The notes under the pieces are model-generated. The model did no database searches. It was not told the origin of the DNA and saw only the letters and a list, made by a program, of their open reading frames with translations. DNA of 64,000 nucleotides from Aliigemmobacter aestuarii. Lineage in GTDB: Bacteria; Pseudomonadota; Alphaproteobacteria; Rhodobacterales; Rhodobacteraceae. Below, piece after piece: positions 18,106 through 26,622 of this stretch. The DNA lies in NCBI RefSeq assembly GCF_004799285.1, contig NZ_SSND01000001.1, forward strand, positions 1,054,001-1,118,000, given 5' to 3'. Position numbers and translations under genes: made by a program. The number at the start of each line of letters is the position of its first letter. Within the stretch, counting starts at the first letter, position 1.

Positions 18106-19332
18106 GTGAAGCCCGACGCCCAGCCCCTTGTCCCAGACCGCGCCGCCGACCCGGCGGGCCATCGCGGCACGAACCAGCAGGGGATGCGGGCACATAACGA
18201 AAGGCTTGTCCTGTCGCTGGTGCGCGCGCATGGCGCGCTTGCGAAATCCGACATCGCCCGCATCAGCGGGCTTTCGGCGCAGACGGTCTCGGTCATCATG
18301 CGGGCCCTGGAACAGGACGGGCTTCTGCTGCGCGGCGATCCCGTTCGGGGCAAGATCGGCCAGCCTTCCGTGCCGATGTCGCTGGCGCCGGACGGGGCGT
18401 TCTTTCTGGGCCTGAAGGTGGGGCGGCGATCGACCGACCTGATCCTGATGGATTTCCTGGGGCGGGTCACGGCCTCGCGCCGCCAAACCTACCCCTATCC
18501 CACGCCCGACCCCGTCGTTGCCTTCGTTGCCGAGGCGCTGCCCGCCCTTGTCGCGACCCTGCCCGAGGCCGCGCGGACCCGGATCGGCGGCCTTGGCATC
18601 GCGATGCCTTTCCAGATGTGGAACTGGGCGCAATTCGTCGGCGCCCCGCAGGCCGAGATGGACGCCTGGCGCGACCGCGACCTTCAGGCGGAAATCGCCG
18701 CACTGGCCGACATGCCCGTCTATGTCCAGAACGACGCCACCGCCGCCTGTGGCGCGGAACTGGTGCTGGGAACGGGCGAACGGGCGCAGGATTTCCTGTA
18801 TTTCTACCTCGCGCATTTCATCGGCGGGGGGCTTGTCCTGAACGGGCAGCTTTACACCGGACGCACGGGCAACGGCGCGGCGATCGGTTCCATGCCGGTG
18901 CCGGGGCCGGATGGCGCCGAGCGCCAGTTGATCAGCGTGGCCTCGCTCGCGACGCTGGAACGCTATGTGGCCGAAGCCGGAAGCGACAGCCGGATGATGT
19001 GGGAGCGCCCCGACGGCTGGGACATTCCCGTGCCGGTGCTGGACCGATGGACGGACGAGGCCGCGCGCGGGATCGCCCACGCGATCCTGTCCGCCTCGGC
19101 CGTCATCGAGCTTGAGGCGGTGCTGATCGACGGCTGGATGCCGCCTGCCCTGCGCGCCGACCTCGTGACGCGCACGGCGGCCCAACTGGCCGCGCTTGAC
19201 CTTGCGGGGATCGACGCGCCCGTGATCCGCGAGGGCACGGTCGGGCACGAGGCGCGCACTCTCGGCGCGGCCTCGATCCCGCTGTCGCAGCGCTACCTGA
19301 TCGATCCGAACGCCCTGCTGATGCACGCCTGA
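18106..19332 (+). CDS. frcR: ROK-family transcriptional repressor, FrcR-like
   Basis: 408 residues: an N-terminal winged helix (LAKSDIARISGLSAQTVSVIM) and a ROK sugar-sensing domain with VQNDATAACGAEL and HFIGGGLVLNG. The zinc-binding EIGHM...CxCGxxGC signature of ROK kinases is missing (the equivalent reads AAIGSMPV and no cysteine cluster follows), so it is a regulator and not a kinase. The start is GTG 18106; ATG 18184 is possible. It is adjacent to frcB as in rhizobia. Confidence 0.9.
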   Translation: MKPDAQPLVPDRAADPAGHRGTNQQGMRAHNERLVLSLVRAHGALAKSDIARISGLSAQTVSVIMRALEQDGLLLRGDPVRGKIGQPSVPMSLAPDGAFFLGLKVGRRSTDLILMDFLGRVTASRRQTYPYPTPDPVVAFVAEALPALVATLPEAARTRIGGLGIAMPFQMWNWAQFVGAPQAEMDAWRDRDLQAEIAALADMPVYVQNDATAACGAELVLGTGERAQDFLYFYLAHFIGGGLVLNGQLYTGRTGNGAAIGSMPVPGPDGAERQLISVASLATLERYVAEAGSDSRMMWERPDGWDIPVPVLDRWTDEAARGIAHAILSASAVIELEAVLIDGWMPPALRADLVTRTAAQLAALDLAGIDAPVIREGTVGHEARTLGAASIPLSQRYLIDPNALLMHA

Positions 19333-19512
19333 GCCGTTGCGGCACTGCGGCAACCGTGGCGAAAACTGCGTATTCCGGCAGATTTAGCGCTATCGCCGAT
19401 TGCAGTTCGCTTGACTGGCCAAGGCACTTGACCCAGTAAGGTTGCACCCCATATCGGGCAGAAATCACCGCGACCGACACGATATCAAGACCAGAAGGGA
19501 ACCACCCCCCGC

Positions 19513-22392
19513 ATGTCTCTCGCCCTGATCGCTGCGCTGCCGTTCCTTGGCGCGCTTCTTCCCGGACTCATGATCCGCGCAGGGCGCAACGCCTGCGCCA
19601 TGACCACCGGCTTCGTCACCGCGCTGGCGCTTCTGATGCTGGGGCTGCATGCGCCCGCGGTCCTTCGGGGCGAGGTCATCCAGACCCGCATCGAATGGCT
19701 GCCCGGCCTTGGCCTGAACGCGAATTTCTTTCTTGACGGACTGGGCCTGCTGTTTGCCGGGCTGATCCTCGGGATCGGCCTTCTGATCATCCTGTACGCC
19801 CGGTTCTACCTGTCGAAATCCGATCCGATGGGGCAGTTCTATACCTACCTCATGCTGTTCCAGGGCGCGATGGTCGGGATCGTGCTGTCTGACAACATCC
19901 TGCTTTTGCTGGTGTTCTGGGAACTTACCTCGCTGTCGTCCTTCCTGCTGATCGGCTACTGGAAGCACCTTCCCGAAGGCCGCCAGGGCGCGCGGATGGC
20001 GCTGACGGTGACGGGTGCGGGCGGGCTTGCCATGATCGCGGGCATGCTGATCCTGGGCAACATCGCGGGCAGCTATGACCTGACGGTGATCCTTCAGAAC
20101 AAGGAGGCGATCCAGGCCAGCGAATGGTATCTGCCGGCGCTGATCCTGATCCTTCTCGGCGCCTTCACGAAATCGGCGCAGTTCCCCTTCCACTTCTGGC
20201 TGCCGCACGCGATGGCGGCGCCGACGCCCGTCTCGGCCTATCTGCATTCCGCGACGATGGTGAAGGCGGGGCTGTTCCTGATGGCGCGGATGTGGCCGGT
20301 TCTGGCGGGCACGCCCGAATGGTTCTACATCGTCGCGACGACGGGGCTTGTGACGATGGTGCTTGCCGCCAAGATCGCGCTGTTCAAGGATGACCTGAAG
20401 GCGCTGCTGGCCTTTTCGACCGTCAGCCACCTTGGCCTGATCACCATGCTTCTGGGCTTTGGCACCAAGGCGGCGGCGACGGTGGCGATGTTCCACATCA
20501 TCAACCATGCGACGTTCAAGGCCGCGCTCTTCATGTCGGCGGGCATCGTCGACCACGAGGCGCACACCCGCGACATCAAGCGGTTGGGCGGCCTGCGCCA
20601 CCTGATGCCCGTGACCTTCGCGATCGCGCTGATCGCAAGCCTTTCGATGGCGGGCATCCCGCCGCTGAACGGGTTCCTTTCCAAGGAAATGATGCTGGAG
20701 GAGACCGCCCACACCGTCTGGGCCGGGTCGCACTGGCTGATGCCGGTGCTGGCGACGCTGGGGGCACTTTTCTCGGTCGCCTATTCCTTCCGCTTCCTGG
20801 CCCATACCTTCCTGGGGCCGGTGCGCGATGACTATCCGCACAAGCCGCACGATCCGGGCTTCGGCATGTGGGCGGCCCCGGCCCTGCTGGCCGCGCTGGT
20901 CGTGATCATCGGGCTTGTGCCGATGACGGCGGCGGGCTGGCTGGTGGATGCCGCCGCCGGGGCCGTCACGGGCGAACCCGTCGCGGCCAAGATCAAGCAC
21001 TGGCACGGCCTTGGATCGCCCGCCCTGTGGATGTCGGTGCTGGCCGTGGGCGGCGGCCTGATGCTGCTGGCAAGCCACGCGCGGCTTGACGCGATCTGGA
21101 ACGCCACCCCCCGCCCCGAGGCGAAGCGCATCTTCGACGGCATCGTCGAACCCCTGGCGGCGCTTGCCCGCCGGGTGACGGCGATCAGCCATGACGGGTC
21201 GCTGACGCGGTATCTGGCGATCGCCACGGTGACGATCACCGCGCTTGGGTATTATGCCTGGGCGACCGCCGACCACGGCACGGGAACGCGGGCGCTGACC
21301 CCGATCCAGACGGTTCCGGCGATCGGCTGGTTCCTGCTGGTCGTCTCGTCGCTGGCGCTGGTGGCCTTCCACCGCAACCGTCTGCTGACGCTGGTCCTTG
21401 TCGGCGTGATCGGCCTGATGGTGTCCGTGGGCTTTGCCTACATGTCGGCCCCCGACCTTGCGCTGACGCAGATCAGCGTCGAGGTGGCCACCGTGATCCT
21501 GCTGCTGCTGGCGCTGAACTTCCTGCCCAAGACGACGCCCGTCGAAAGCTCGGGCGGGCGGAAACTGCGCGACGGCTTGATTGCGGCCTTCGGCGGCACC
21601 GGGGTGGGTGTGCTGATCTATGCGCTGATGACGCGCGACTTCGCCTTCCCCTCGATCGCCGAATACCACCTGGCCAATTCCTACAAGGAAGGCGGCGGCA
21701 CCAATGTGGTCAACGTGATCCTCGTGGACTTCCGCGGCTATGATACCTTCGGCGAGATCACCGTGCTGGGGATCGGCGCCATCGTGATCTATGCGCTGAC
21801 CGAGGCGCTGTTGCGCGGCGGGCCGGCCAACGACCGCCTGCTGGCCTGGTCGCCCGACCAGCGCCGCGCGGGCGACCGCCACCCGCTGATGCTGGTGGTG
21901 GCGACACGGCTGATGCTGCCGGTCGCGCTGATCGTGGGTGTCTACATCTTCCTGCGGGGCCACAACATGCCCGGCGGCGGCTTCATCGCGGGTCTGGTGG
22001 TCGCGATCGCGCTGGTCATGCAATACATGGCATCGGGCTTTGCCTGGACGCAGGCACGCCAGAAGATCGACTATCACGCGCTGATCGGCGCAGGGGTCCT
22101 GATCGCAGCCGCGACCGGCATCGGCGCCTGGTTCAACGGCGTTCCCTTCCTGACCTCGGACTTCGGCTATGTGAACATCTGGCCGCTTGAGGAATTCGAA
22201 CTGGCCACCGCCGCGCTGTTCGACCTTGGCGTGTTCCTGACCGTTCTGGGGGCCGTGATGCTGGCACTGGCCTCGCTCAGCCGGATCGCCATCCGCGCGG
22301 GCGAGACGATCAACGTCGATGCCTTCGATATCCACCCCGAGAACGACGGCCCCCGCACCGAACCCGCAACCACGACGACGGAGGCCCGCTGA
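19513..22392 (+). CDS. mrpA: Mrp/Pha cation:proton antiporter subunit A fused to B
   Basis: 959-residue integral membrane protein. Residues 1 to about 780 are MrpA/NuoL-like, with HFWLPHAMAAPTPVSAYLHS and the conserved Lys and Glu residues of the proton channel. The last part, with NMPGGGFIAGLVVAI and the MnhB-type helices ending near IAIRAGETINVDAF, is the MrpB domain. The fusion is the group 2 (Pha) arrangement of rhizobia and Rhodobacterales. It is the first gene of the six-gene mrpA-G operon for Na+ or K+/H+ antiport, pH and salt homeostasis. Confidence 0.97.
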   Translation: MSLALIAALPFLGALLPGLMIRAGRNACAMTTGFVTALALLMLGLHAPAVLRGEVIQTRIEWLPGLGLNANFFLDGLGLLFAGLILGIGLLIILYARFYLSKSDPMGQFYTYLMLFQGAMVGIVLSDNILLLLVFWELTSLSSFLLIGYWKHLPEGRQGARMALTVTGAGGLAMIAGMLILGNIAGSYDLTVILQNKEAIQASEWYLPALILILLGAFTKSAQFPFHFWLPHAMAAPTPVSAYLHSATMVKAGLFLMARMWPVLAGTPEWFYIVATTGLVTMVLAAKIALFKDDLKALLAFSTVSHLGLITMLLGFGTKAAATVAMFHIINHATFKAALFMSAGIVDHEAHTRDIKRLGGLRHLMPVTFAIALIASLSMAGIPPLNGFLSKEMMLEETAHTVWAGSHWLMPVLATLGALFSVAYSFRFLAHTFLGPVRDDYPHKPHDPGFGMWAAPALLAALVVIIGLVPMTAAGWLVDAAAGAVTGEPVAAKIKHWHGLGSPALWMSVLAVGGGLMLLASHARLDAIWNATPRPEAKRIFDGIVEPLAALARRVTAISHDGSLTRYLAIATVTITALGYYAWATADHGTGTRALTPIQTVPAIGWFLLVVSSLALVAFHRNRLLTLVLVGVIGLMVSVGFAYMSAPDLALTQISVEVATVILLLLALNFLPKTTPVESSGGRKLRDGLIAAFGGTGVGVLIYALMTRDFAFPSIAEYHLANSYKEGGGTNVVNVILVDFRGYDTFGEITVLGIGAIVIYALTEALLRGGPANDRLLAWSPDQRRAGDRHPLMLVVATRLMLPVALIVGVYIFLRGHNMPGGGFIAGLVVAIALVMQYMASGFAWTQARQKIDYHALIGAGVLIAAATGIGAWFNGVPFLTSDFGYVNIWPLEEFELATAALFDLGVFLTVLGAVMLALASLSRIAIRAGETINVDAFDIHPENDGPRTEPATTTTEAR

Positions 22393-22739
22393 TGGAACTT
22401 CTCGTAGCCTCGGCCATCGGCGTGATGACGGCGGTCGGCATCTACCTGATCCTGCGCCAGCGCACCTTCCCGGTGATCGTGGGCCTGGCCATGTTGTCCT
22501 ATGCGGTCAACGTGTTCATCTTCGCCAGCGGGCGGATCAAGATCGGCTTCCCGCCGATCCTGAACAAGTATGCCGAAACCTCCTACACCGATCCGCTGAC
22601 GCAGGCGCTGGTGCTGACGGCGATCGTGATCAGCTTCGGTATGACGGCCGTGATCGTGATGATGGCGCTCGGGTCGTTCCTTGAAACCGGGGATGACCGG
22701 ATCGACATGACCGACAAGACCGACGGAGAAGACGCATGA
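22392..22739 (+). CDS. mrpC: Mrp antiporter subunit C (NuoK-like)
   Basis: 115 residues, three membrane helices and homology to NuoK. The conserved glycine-rich helix GIYLILRQRTFPVIVGLAMLS and DPLTQALVLTAIVISFGMTA are present. Its ATG overlaps the mrpA stop by one base. Confidence 0.96.
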   Translation: MELLVASAIGVMTAVGIYLILRQRTFPVIVGLAMLSYAVNVFIFASGRIKIGFPPILNKYAETSYTDPLTQALVLTAIVISFGMTAVIVMMALGSFLETGDDRIDMTDKTDGEDA

Positions 22740-24253
22740 TGTCGCACTGGATCATCGCGCCCGTCGTGCTGCCGGCGGTCATGGGGGCGTTCATCGTGCT
22801 GACGATGCGGCACGACCTGTTGCTGCAACGCGTGTTTTCCATCGCGGCGACGGGCGCGCTTGCCGTCATATCGCTGGCCCTGCTGTGGGCCGCCAGCGTG
22901 AACCCGCCCGAGGTCTACCGGCTGGGCAACTGGCCCGCACCTTTCGGCATCGTCCTGATGCTCGACAGGCTGTCGGCCGTGATGGTGGCGCTGACCGCCT
23001 TCCTGGCGCTGGCCGTCCAGATCTATTCCGCTTCCACCGGATGGGATACGCGGGGGCGGCATTTCCATGCGCTCTGGCAATTCCAGCTGATGGGGGTCTG
23101 CGGGGCCTTCCTGACGGCGGACGCCTTCAACCTGTTCGTCTTCTTCGAAGTGCTGCTGATCGCATCCTATGGCCTGATGATCCATTCGGGCGGGCGCGAC
23201 AGGCTGCGCGCGGGCGTGCAGTATGTGGCCTACAACCTTGTCGGTTCGACCCTGTTCCTGTTCGCCCTGGCGACGATCTATTCGATCACCGGCACTCTGA
23301 ACATGGCCGACATCGCGGGCAAGGTCGCGGCCCTGCCCGAACAGGACTGGGCGATGATCCGGGTCGGCGCGATCCTTCTGATCCTTGTCTTCGCGATCAA
23401 GGGCGCGCTGGTGCCGATGCAGTTCTGGCTGCCGGCGACCTATGCCAACGCCCCCGGCCCCGTGGCCGCGCTGTTTGCGGTGATGACCAAGGTCGGCGCC
23501 TATGCCATGATCCGCACCGGAACGCTGATGTTTCCGCCCGCGACTCCGGCCACCGGCACCTTCCTGTCGGATCTGATCCTGATCGCCGCGCTTCTGACGC
23601 TGGCCGTGGGCGCGATCGGCGTCCTGGGGGCGCGGTCGCTGGGGTGGCTGGTGGCCTTCGCCGCCATCGCCTCGATGGGGACGCTGTTCGTCGCCATCTC
23701 GCAGTTCACGCCCGAGGCGACGGCCGCGGCGCTTTACTACACGCTGCATTCGACCCTGGCGGCGGCGATCCTGTTCCTTGTGGCCGATCTGGTCGCGGAC
23801 CGCCGCGCGCACCTGCGCCTGACCGAGGCGCTGCCCCCGATCGCGCGCAGCGGGCTCATCGCGGCCCTGTTCTTTGCCGGGGCGATCGCGATGGCCGGGA
23901 TGCCGCCGCTGTCGGGCTTCCTGGGCAAGCTGATGATCCTCGATGCGACGCGCGGCGATAGCATGGCCCTGATCTGGAGCGTGATCCTTGCAACCTCGCT
24001 GATCACCATCGTCGGCCTGTCTCGCGCAGGGTCCGTGCTGTTCTGGAAGGCGCACGCCAGCACGCCCGAAGAGCCAGCCGAAACAAAGGACGAACCGCTG
24101 TCCTTCGCGGCCGTCTTCCTGCTGATCGCCGGTCTGGTCGCGCTGACCGTGTTCGCCGGTCCGGTCATGGGCTGGATGGAGGCGACAGCCGCGAACCTGC
24201 ATGATCCGTCGTCCTATATCGGCGCCAACGCCCTTGTGGAGGTGGGGAAATGA
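22736..24253 (+). CDS. mrpD: Mrp antiporter subunit D (NuoN/M-like)
   Basis: 505-residue polytopic membrane protein of the complex I antiporter-like family, with FFEVLLIASYGLM, LVGSTLFLFALATIYS and KGALVPMQFWLPATYANAP. It forms the second proton-channel module of Mrp. The start ATG overlaps the mrpC stop (ATGA); a second ATG follows directly at 22739. Confidence 0.97.
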   Translation: MMSHWIIAPVVLPAVMGAFIVLTMRHDLLLQRVFSIAATGALAVISLALLWAASVNPPEVYRLGNWPAPFGIVLMLDRLSAVMVALTAFLALAVQIYSASTGWDTRGRHFHALWQFQLMGVCGAFLTADAFNLFVFFEVLLIASYGLMIHSGGRDRLRAGVQYVAYNLVGSTLFLFALATIYSITGTLNMADIAGKVAALPEQDWAMIRVGAILLILVFAIKGALVPMQFWLPATYANAPGPVAALFAVMTKVGAYAMIRTGTLMFPPATPATGTFLSDLILIAALLTLAVGAIGVLGARSLGWLVAFAAIASMGTLFVAISQFTPEATAAALYYTLHSTLAAAILFLVADLVADRRAHLRLTEALPPIARSGLIAALFFAGAIAMAGMPPLSGFLGKLMILDATRGDSMALIWSVILATSLITIVGLSRAGSVLFWKAHASTPEEPAETKDEPLSFAAVFLLIAGLVALTVFAGPVMGWMEATAANLHDPSSYIGANALVEVGK

Positions 24254-24750
24254 CCATGTTCCTGCGCAGGCTGTTCCCCCACCCCTACCTGACCTTGCTG
24301 CTGTTCGTCGTCTGGATGCTGCTGGTCAACCAGTTCAAGATCGGATCGCTTTTGATGGCCCTGATCCTGGCCATCGCGATCCCGCTTCTGACGGCACCCT
24401 ACTGGCCCGACCGGCCCCGTCTGCGGTCGCTTCCGGCGATCGTCGGATATGTGCTGATCGTGCTCTACGACATCGTGAAGTCCAACTTCATCGTCGCCGG
24501 GATCGTGCTGTTCAAGAAGAACGAAGACCTGCGCCCGGCCTGGTTCACCGTCCCGCTTGACCTGAAGACGCCCGAGGCGATCACCGTGCTGGCCGGAACC
24601 ATCACGCTGACGCCGGGGACGTTGACGGCGGACATGTCGGGTGACGGGCATGTGCTGCTGATCCACTGCCTGCACGCCCCCGACCCGGACAGCGTGCGGG
24701 ACGAGATCAAATCGCGCTACGAGGCCCGCCTGAAAAGGATTTTCGAATGA
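24250..24750 (+). CDS. mrpE: Mrp antiporter subunit E
   Basis: 166 residues with N-terminal membrane helices and a cytoplasmic domain. The MrpE hallmarks VLYDIVKSNFIVAG, ITLTPGTLTADMSGD and HCLHAPD are clear. It overlaps mrpD by four bases and is needed for complex stability. Confidence 0.96.
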   Translation: MTMFLRRLFPHPYLTLLLFVVWMLLVNQFKIGSLLMALILAIAIPLLTAPYWPDRPRLRSLPAIVGYVLIVLYDIVKSNFIVAGIVLFKKNEDLRPAWFTVPLDLKTPEAITVLAGTITLTPGTLTADMSGDGHVLLIHCLHAPDPDSVRDEIKSRYEARLKRIFE

Positions 24751-25031
24751 CAGACCTTGGCTTGCTCGACTGGGCGCTGACCTTCGCCTTCGCCTGCTTC
24801 GGCGTGGGTCTTCTGTTCAACCTCTACCGCATCGCACGCGCCCCGGCCGTGCCGGACCGCATCCTTGCGCTGGATACGATGGTGATCAACGTGATCGCGC
24901 TTCTGGTCCTTTACGGCATCAGGACGGGATCGGGGATCAACTTCGAGGCGGCCATGCTGTTTGCCATGACCGGCTTCGTCTCGACCGTCGCCTATGCCAA
25001 GTTCATCCTGCGCGGCGACATCATCGAATGA
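24747..25031 (+). CDS. mrpF: Mrp antiporter subunit F
   Basis: 94 residues, three membrane helices. The MrpF segments YRIARAPAVPDRILALDTM and ALLVLYGIRTGS are present. It overlaps mrpE by four bases (ATGA). Confidence 0.95.
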   Translation: MTDLGLLDWALTFAFACFGVGLLFNLYRIARAPAVPDRILALDTMVINVIALLVLYGIRTGSGINFEAAMLFAMTGFVSTVAYAKFILRGDIIE

Positions 25032-25044
25032 CCGGAGGCCAGCC

Positions 25045-25455
25045 ATGATAGCGGAAATCCTGATCTCGGCCCTTCTGGTGATGGCGGGCATCTTCGGGCT
25101 TGTCGGCAGCTTCGGCCTGCTGAAACTGCCCGACCTGATGACGCGGCTTCACGCGCCCACCAAGGCCACGACCGTCGGCGTGGGTGGCGTGCTGATCGCC
25201 TCGATGGCCTATTTCCTGATCTTCGAGGGCAAGCTCAGCTGGCACGAACTGCTGATCACGCTGTTCCTCTTGCTGACCGCGCCGATCACCGCGAATTTCA
25301 TCGCCAAGGCGCATATCCACCGCGAAATGACCGCGCGGGACCTGCCCGTGACGGGAACCGAACGGGACTGGGCCACGCTGATGCCGTCGGATGAACCCGT
25401 ACAGCCGGTGATGAACCGCGTGGACGAACCGCCGCGGCAGGTTTCTGACCATTAG
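25045..25455 (+). CDS. mrpG: Mrp antiporter subunit G
   Basis: 136 residues. Three membrane helices with the MrpG signature GSFGLLKLPDLMTRLHAPTK, then TAPITANFIAKAHIHRE and a hydrophilic tail longer than the core family. The start at 25045 has a GGAGG ribosome binding site after a 13-base gap from mrpF. It is the last gene of the operon; a GC-rich stem-loop follows at about 25477-25499 without a U-run. Confidence 0.95.
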   Translation: MIAEILISALLVMAGIFGLVGSFGLLKLPDLMTRLHAPTKATTVGVGGVLIASMAYFLIFEGKLSWHELLITLFLLLTAPITANFIAKAHIHREMTARDLPVTGTERDWATLMPSDEPVQPVMNRVDEPPRQVSDH

Positions 25456-25476
25456 GTCAAATTCCTGCGCACCTCC

Positions 25477-25499
25477 CCCCGCGGCACCCTTGCGCGGGG
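25477..25499 (+). terminator. GC-rich stem-loop after mrpG
   Basis: CCCCGCG pairs with CGCGGGG around a nine-base loop, 22 bases after the mrpG stop. There is no T-run, so it may be a weak or Rho-assisted terminator, or only an RNA 3' end stabiliser. Confidence 0.35.
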
Positions 25500-25548
25500 C
25501 GGCTTGGGCGTGCGAACCTGACGGCATCCAGAGCCGGAGGCCGCACCC

Positions 25549-26541
25549 GTGACCACGACCGAGATTTCCCGAACCCGGCAAACTTTGCCGCAGGTCGCCC
25601 ATGCCCGGAATCCGGGAATGGAGCTTGATCTGGACTGGGTCGCCGCGGTGCAGGCCAACACTTCGGCCATCGAACGGCGCGCGGCGTCACTGGGTGGGCG
25701 GCGCAGCGTGAAGAAGGACTATCAGGCCGCCTGGCTGTGCAAGGCGATCAGCCTGATCGACCTGACCACCCTTTCAGGTGACGACACCGAGGGCCGCGTG
25801 CGGCGGCTTTGCGCCAAGGCCCGCCAGCCGGTCGCGCCCTGGATGCTGGAACGTCTGGGGATGGAGGGGCTGACCACGGGGGCGGTCTGCGTCTATCACG
25901 AGATGGTCGAAACCGCCGTCCGCGCGCTGGAAGGCACGAACATTCCGGTGGCCGCGGTTTCCACCGGGTTTCCGGCCGGCCTGTCGCCTTATCGCCTGCG
26001 CATCGCCGAAATCGGCGAAAGCGTGAAGGCCGGGGCGAAGGAGATCGACATCGTGATCTCGCGCCGCCATGTCCTGACCGGAAACTGGCAGGCGCTTTAC
26101 GACGAGATGCGCGAGATGCGCGCGGCCTGCGGCGAGGCCCATGTCAAGGCGATCCTGGCCACTGGCGAATTGCAGACCCTGCGCAATGTCGCCCGCGCGA
26201 GCCTTGTCTGCATGATGGCGGGCGCCGATTTCATCAAGACCTCGACCGGGAAGGAGACCGTGAACGCCACCCTGCCCGTCAGCCTGACAATGATCCGCGC
26301 GATCCGCGACTACGAGGCGCGGACCGGCTTCAAGGTGGGCTACAAGCCCGCGGGCGGGATTTCCAAGGCCAAGGACGCGCTTCTGTATCTGGCACTGATG
26401 AAGGATGAACTGGGCCATCCCTGGCTGCAACCCGACCTGTTCCGTTTTGGCGCGTCCAGCCTTCTGGGCGATATCGAACGCCAGTTGGAACATCACCTGA
26501 CCGGCGCCTATTCGGCCGCCAACCGTCATGCCATGGCCTGA
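25549..26541 (+). CDS. deoC: Deoxyribose-phosphate aldolase
   Basis: 330-residue class I aldolase that cleaves 2-deoxyribose-5-phosphate to glyceraldehyde-3-phosphate and acetaldehyde. Visible are the Schiff-base Lys230 in DFIKTSTGKETVNATLP, Lys266 in GYKPAGGIS, and Asp167 in KEIDIVIS. It is the long eukaryote-like form (the short bacterial form is about 220-260 residues). The GTG start has GGAGG eight bases upstream. It is followed by the ALDH16 gene, which can oxidise the acetaldehyde. Confidence 0.96.
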   Translation: MTTTEISRTRQTLPQVAHARNPGMELDLDWVAAVQANTSAIERRAASLGGRRSVKKDYQAAWLCKAISLIDLTTLSGDDTEGRVRRLCAKARQPVAPWMLERLGMEGLTTGAVCVYHEMVETAVRALEGTNIPVAAVSTGFPAGLSPYRLRIAEIGESVKAGAKEIDIVISRRHVLTGNWQALYDEMREMRAACGEAHVKAILATGELQTLRNVARASLVCMMAGADFIKTSTGKETVNATLPVSLTMIRAIRDYEARTGFKVGYKPAGGISKAKDALLYLALMKDELGHPWLQPDLFRFGASSLLGDIERQLEHHLTGAYSAANRHAMA

Positions 26542-26549
26542 GGGCGGGC

Positions 26550-26612
26550 AGGGGGCGCTGCCCCCTCGGGCCTTGCGGCCCTCACCCCCGGGATATTTTC
26601 GCCAAAATGAAG
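26550..26612 (+). repeat. Dispersed intergenic repeat, copy C
   Basis: AGGGGGC-gct-GCCCCCT hairpin, then GGGCC-ttgc-GGCCC, then TCACCCCCGGGATATTTT with CGCCAAAATGAAG. It fills almost the whole deoC to ALDH16 gap. Its last bases (AAGGA, including the following A) form the ribosome binding site of the ALDH16 gene. Confidence 0.8.
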
Positions 26613-26622
26613 GACCGCACCG

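Noticed and set aside
19411-19439. Possible -35/-10 promoter upstream of mrpA
   Set aside because: TTGACT is a fair -35, but the -10 position (CAGTAA) matches the consensus at only two of six bases.
26607-26609. ATG in repeat copy C as the ALDH16 start
   Set aside because: It is out of frame with the ALDH coding sequence by one base. ATG 26623 has the AAGGA ribosome binding site at a normal distance.
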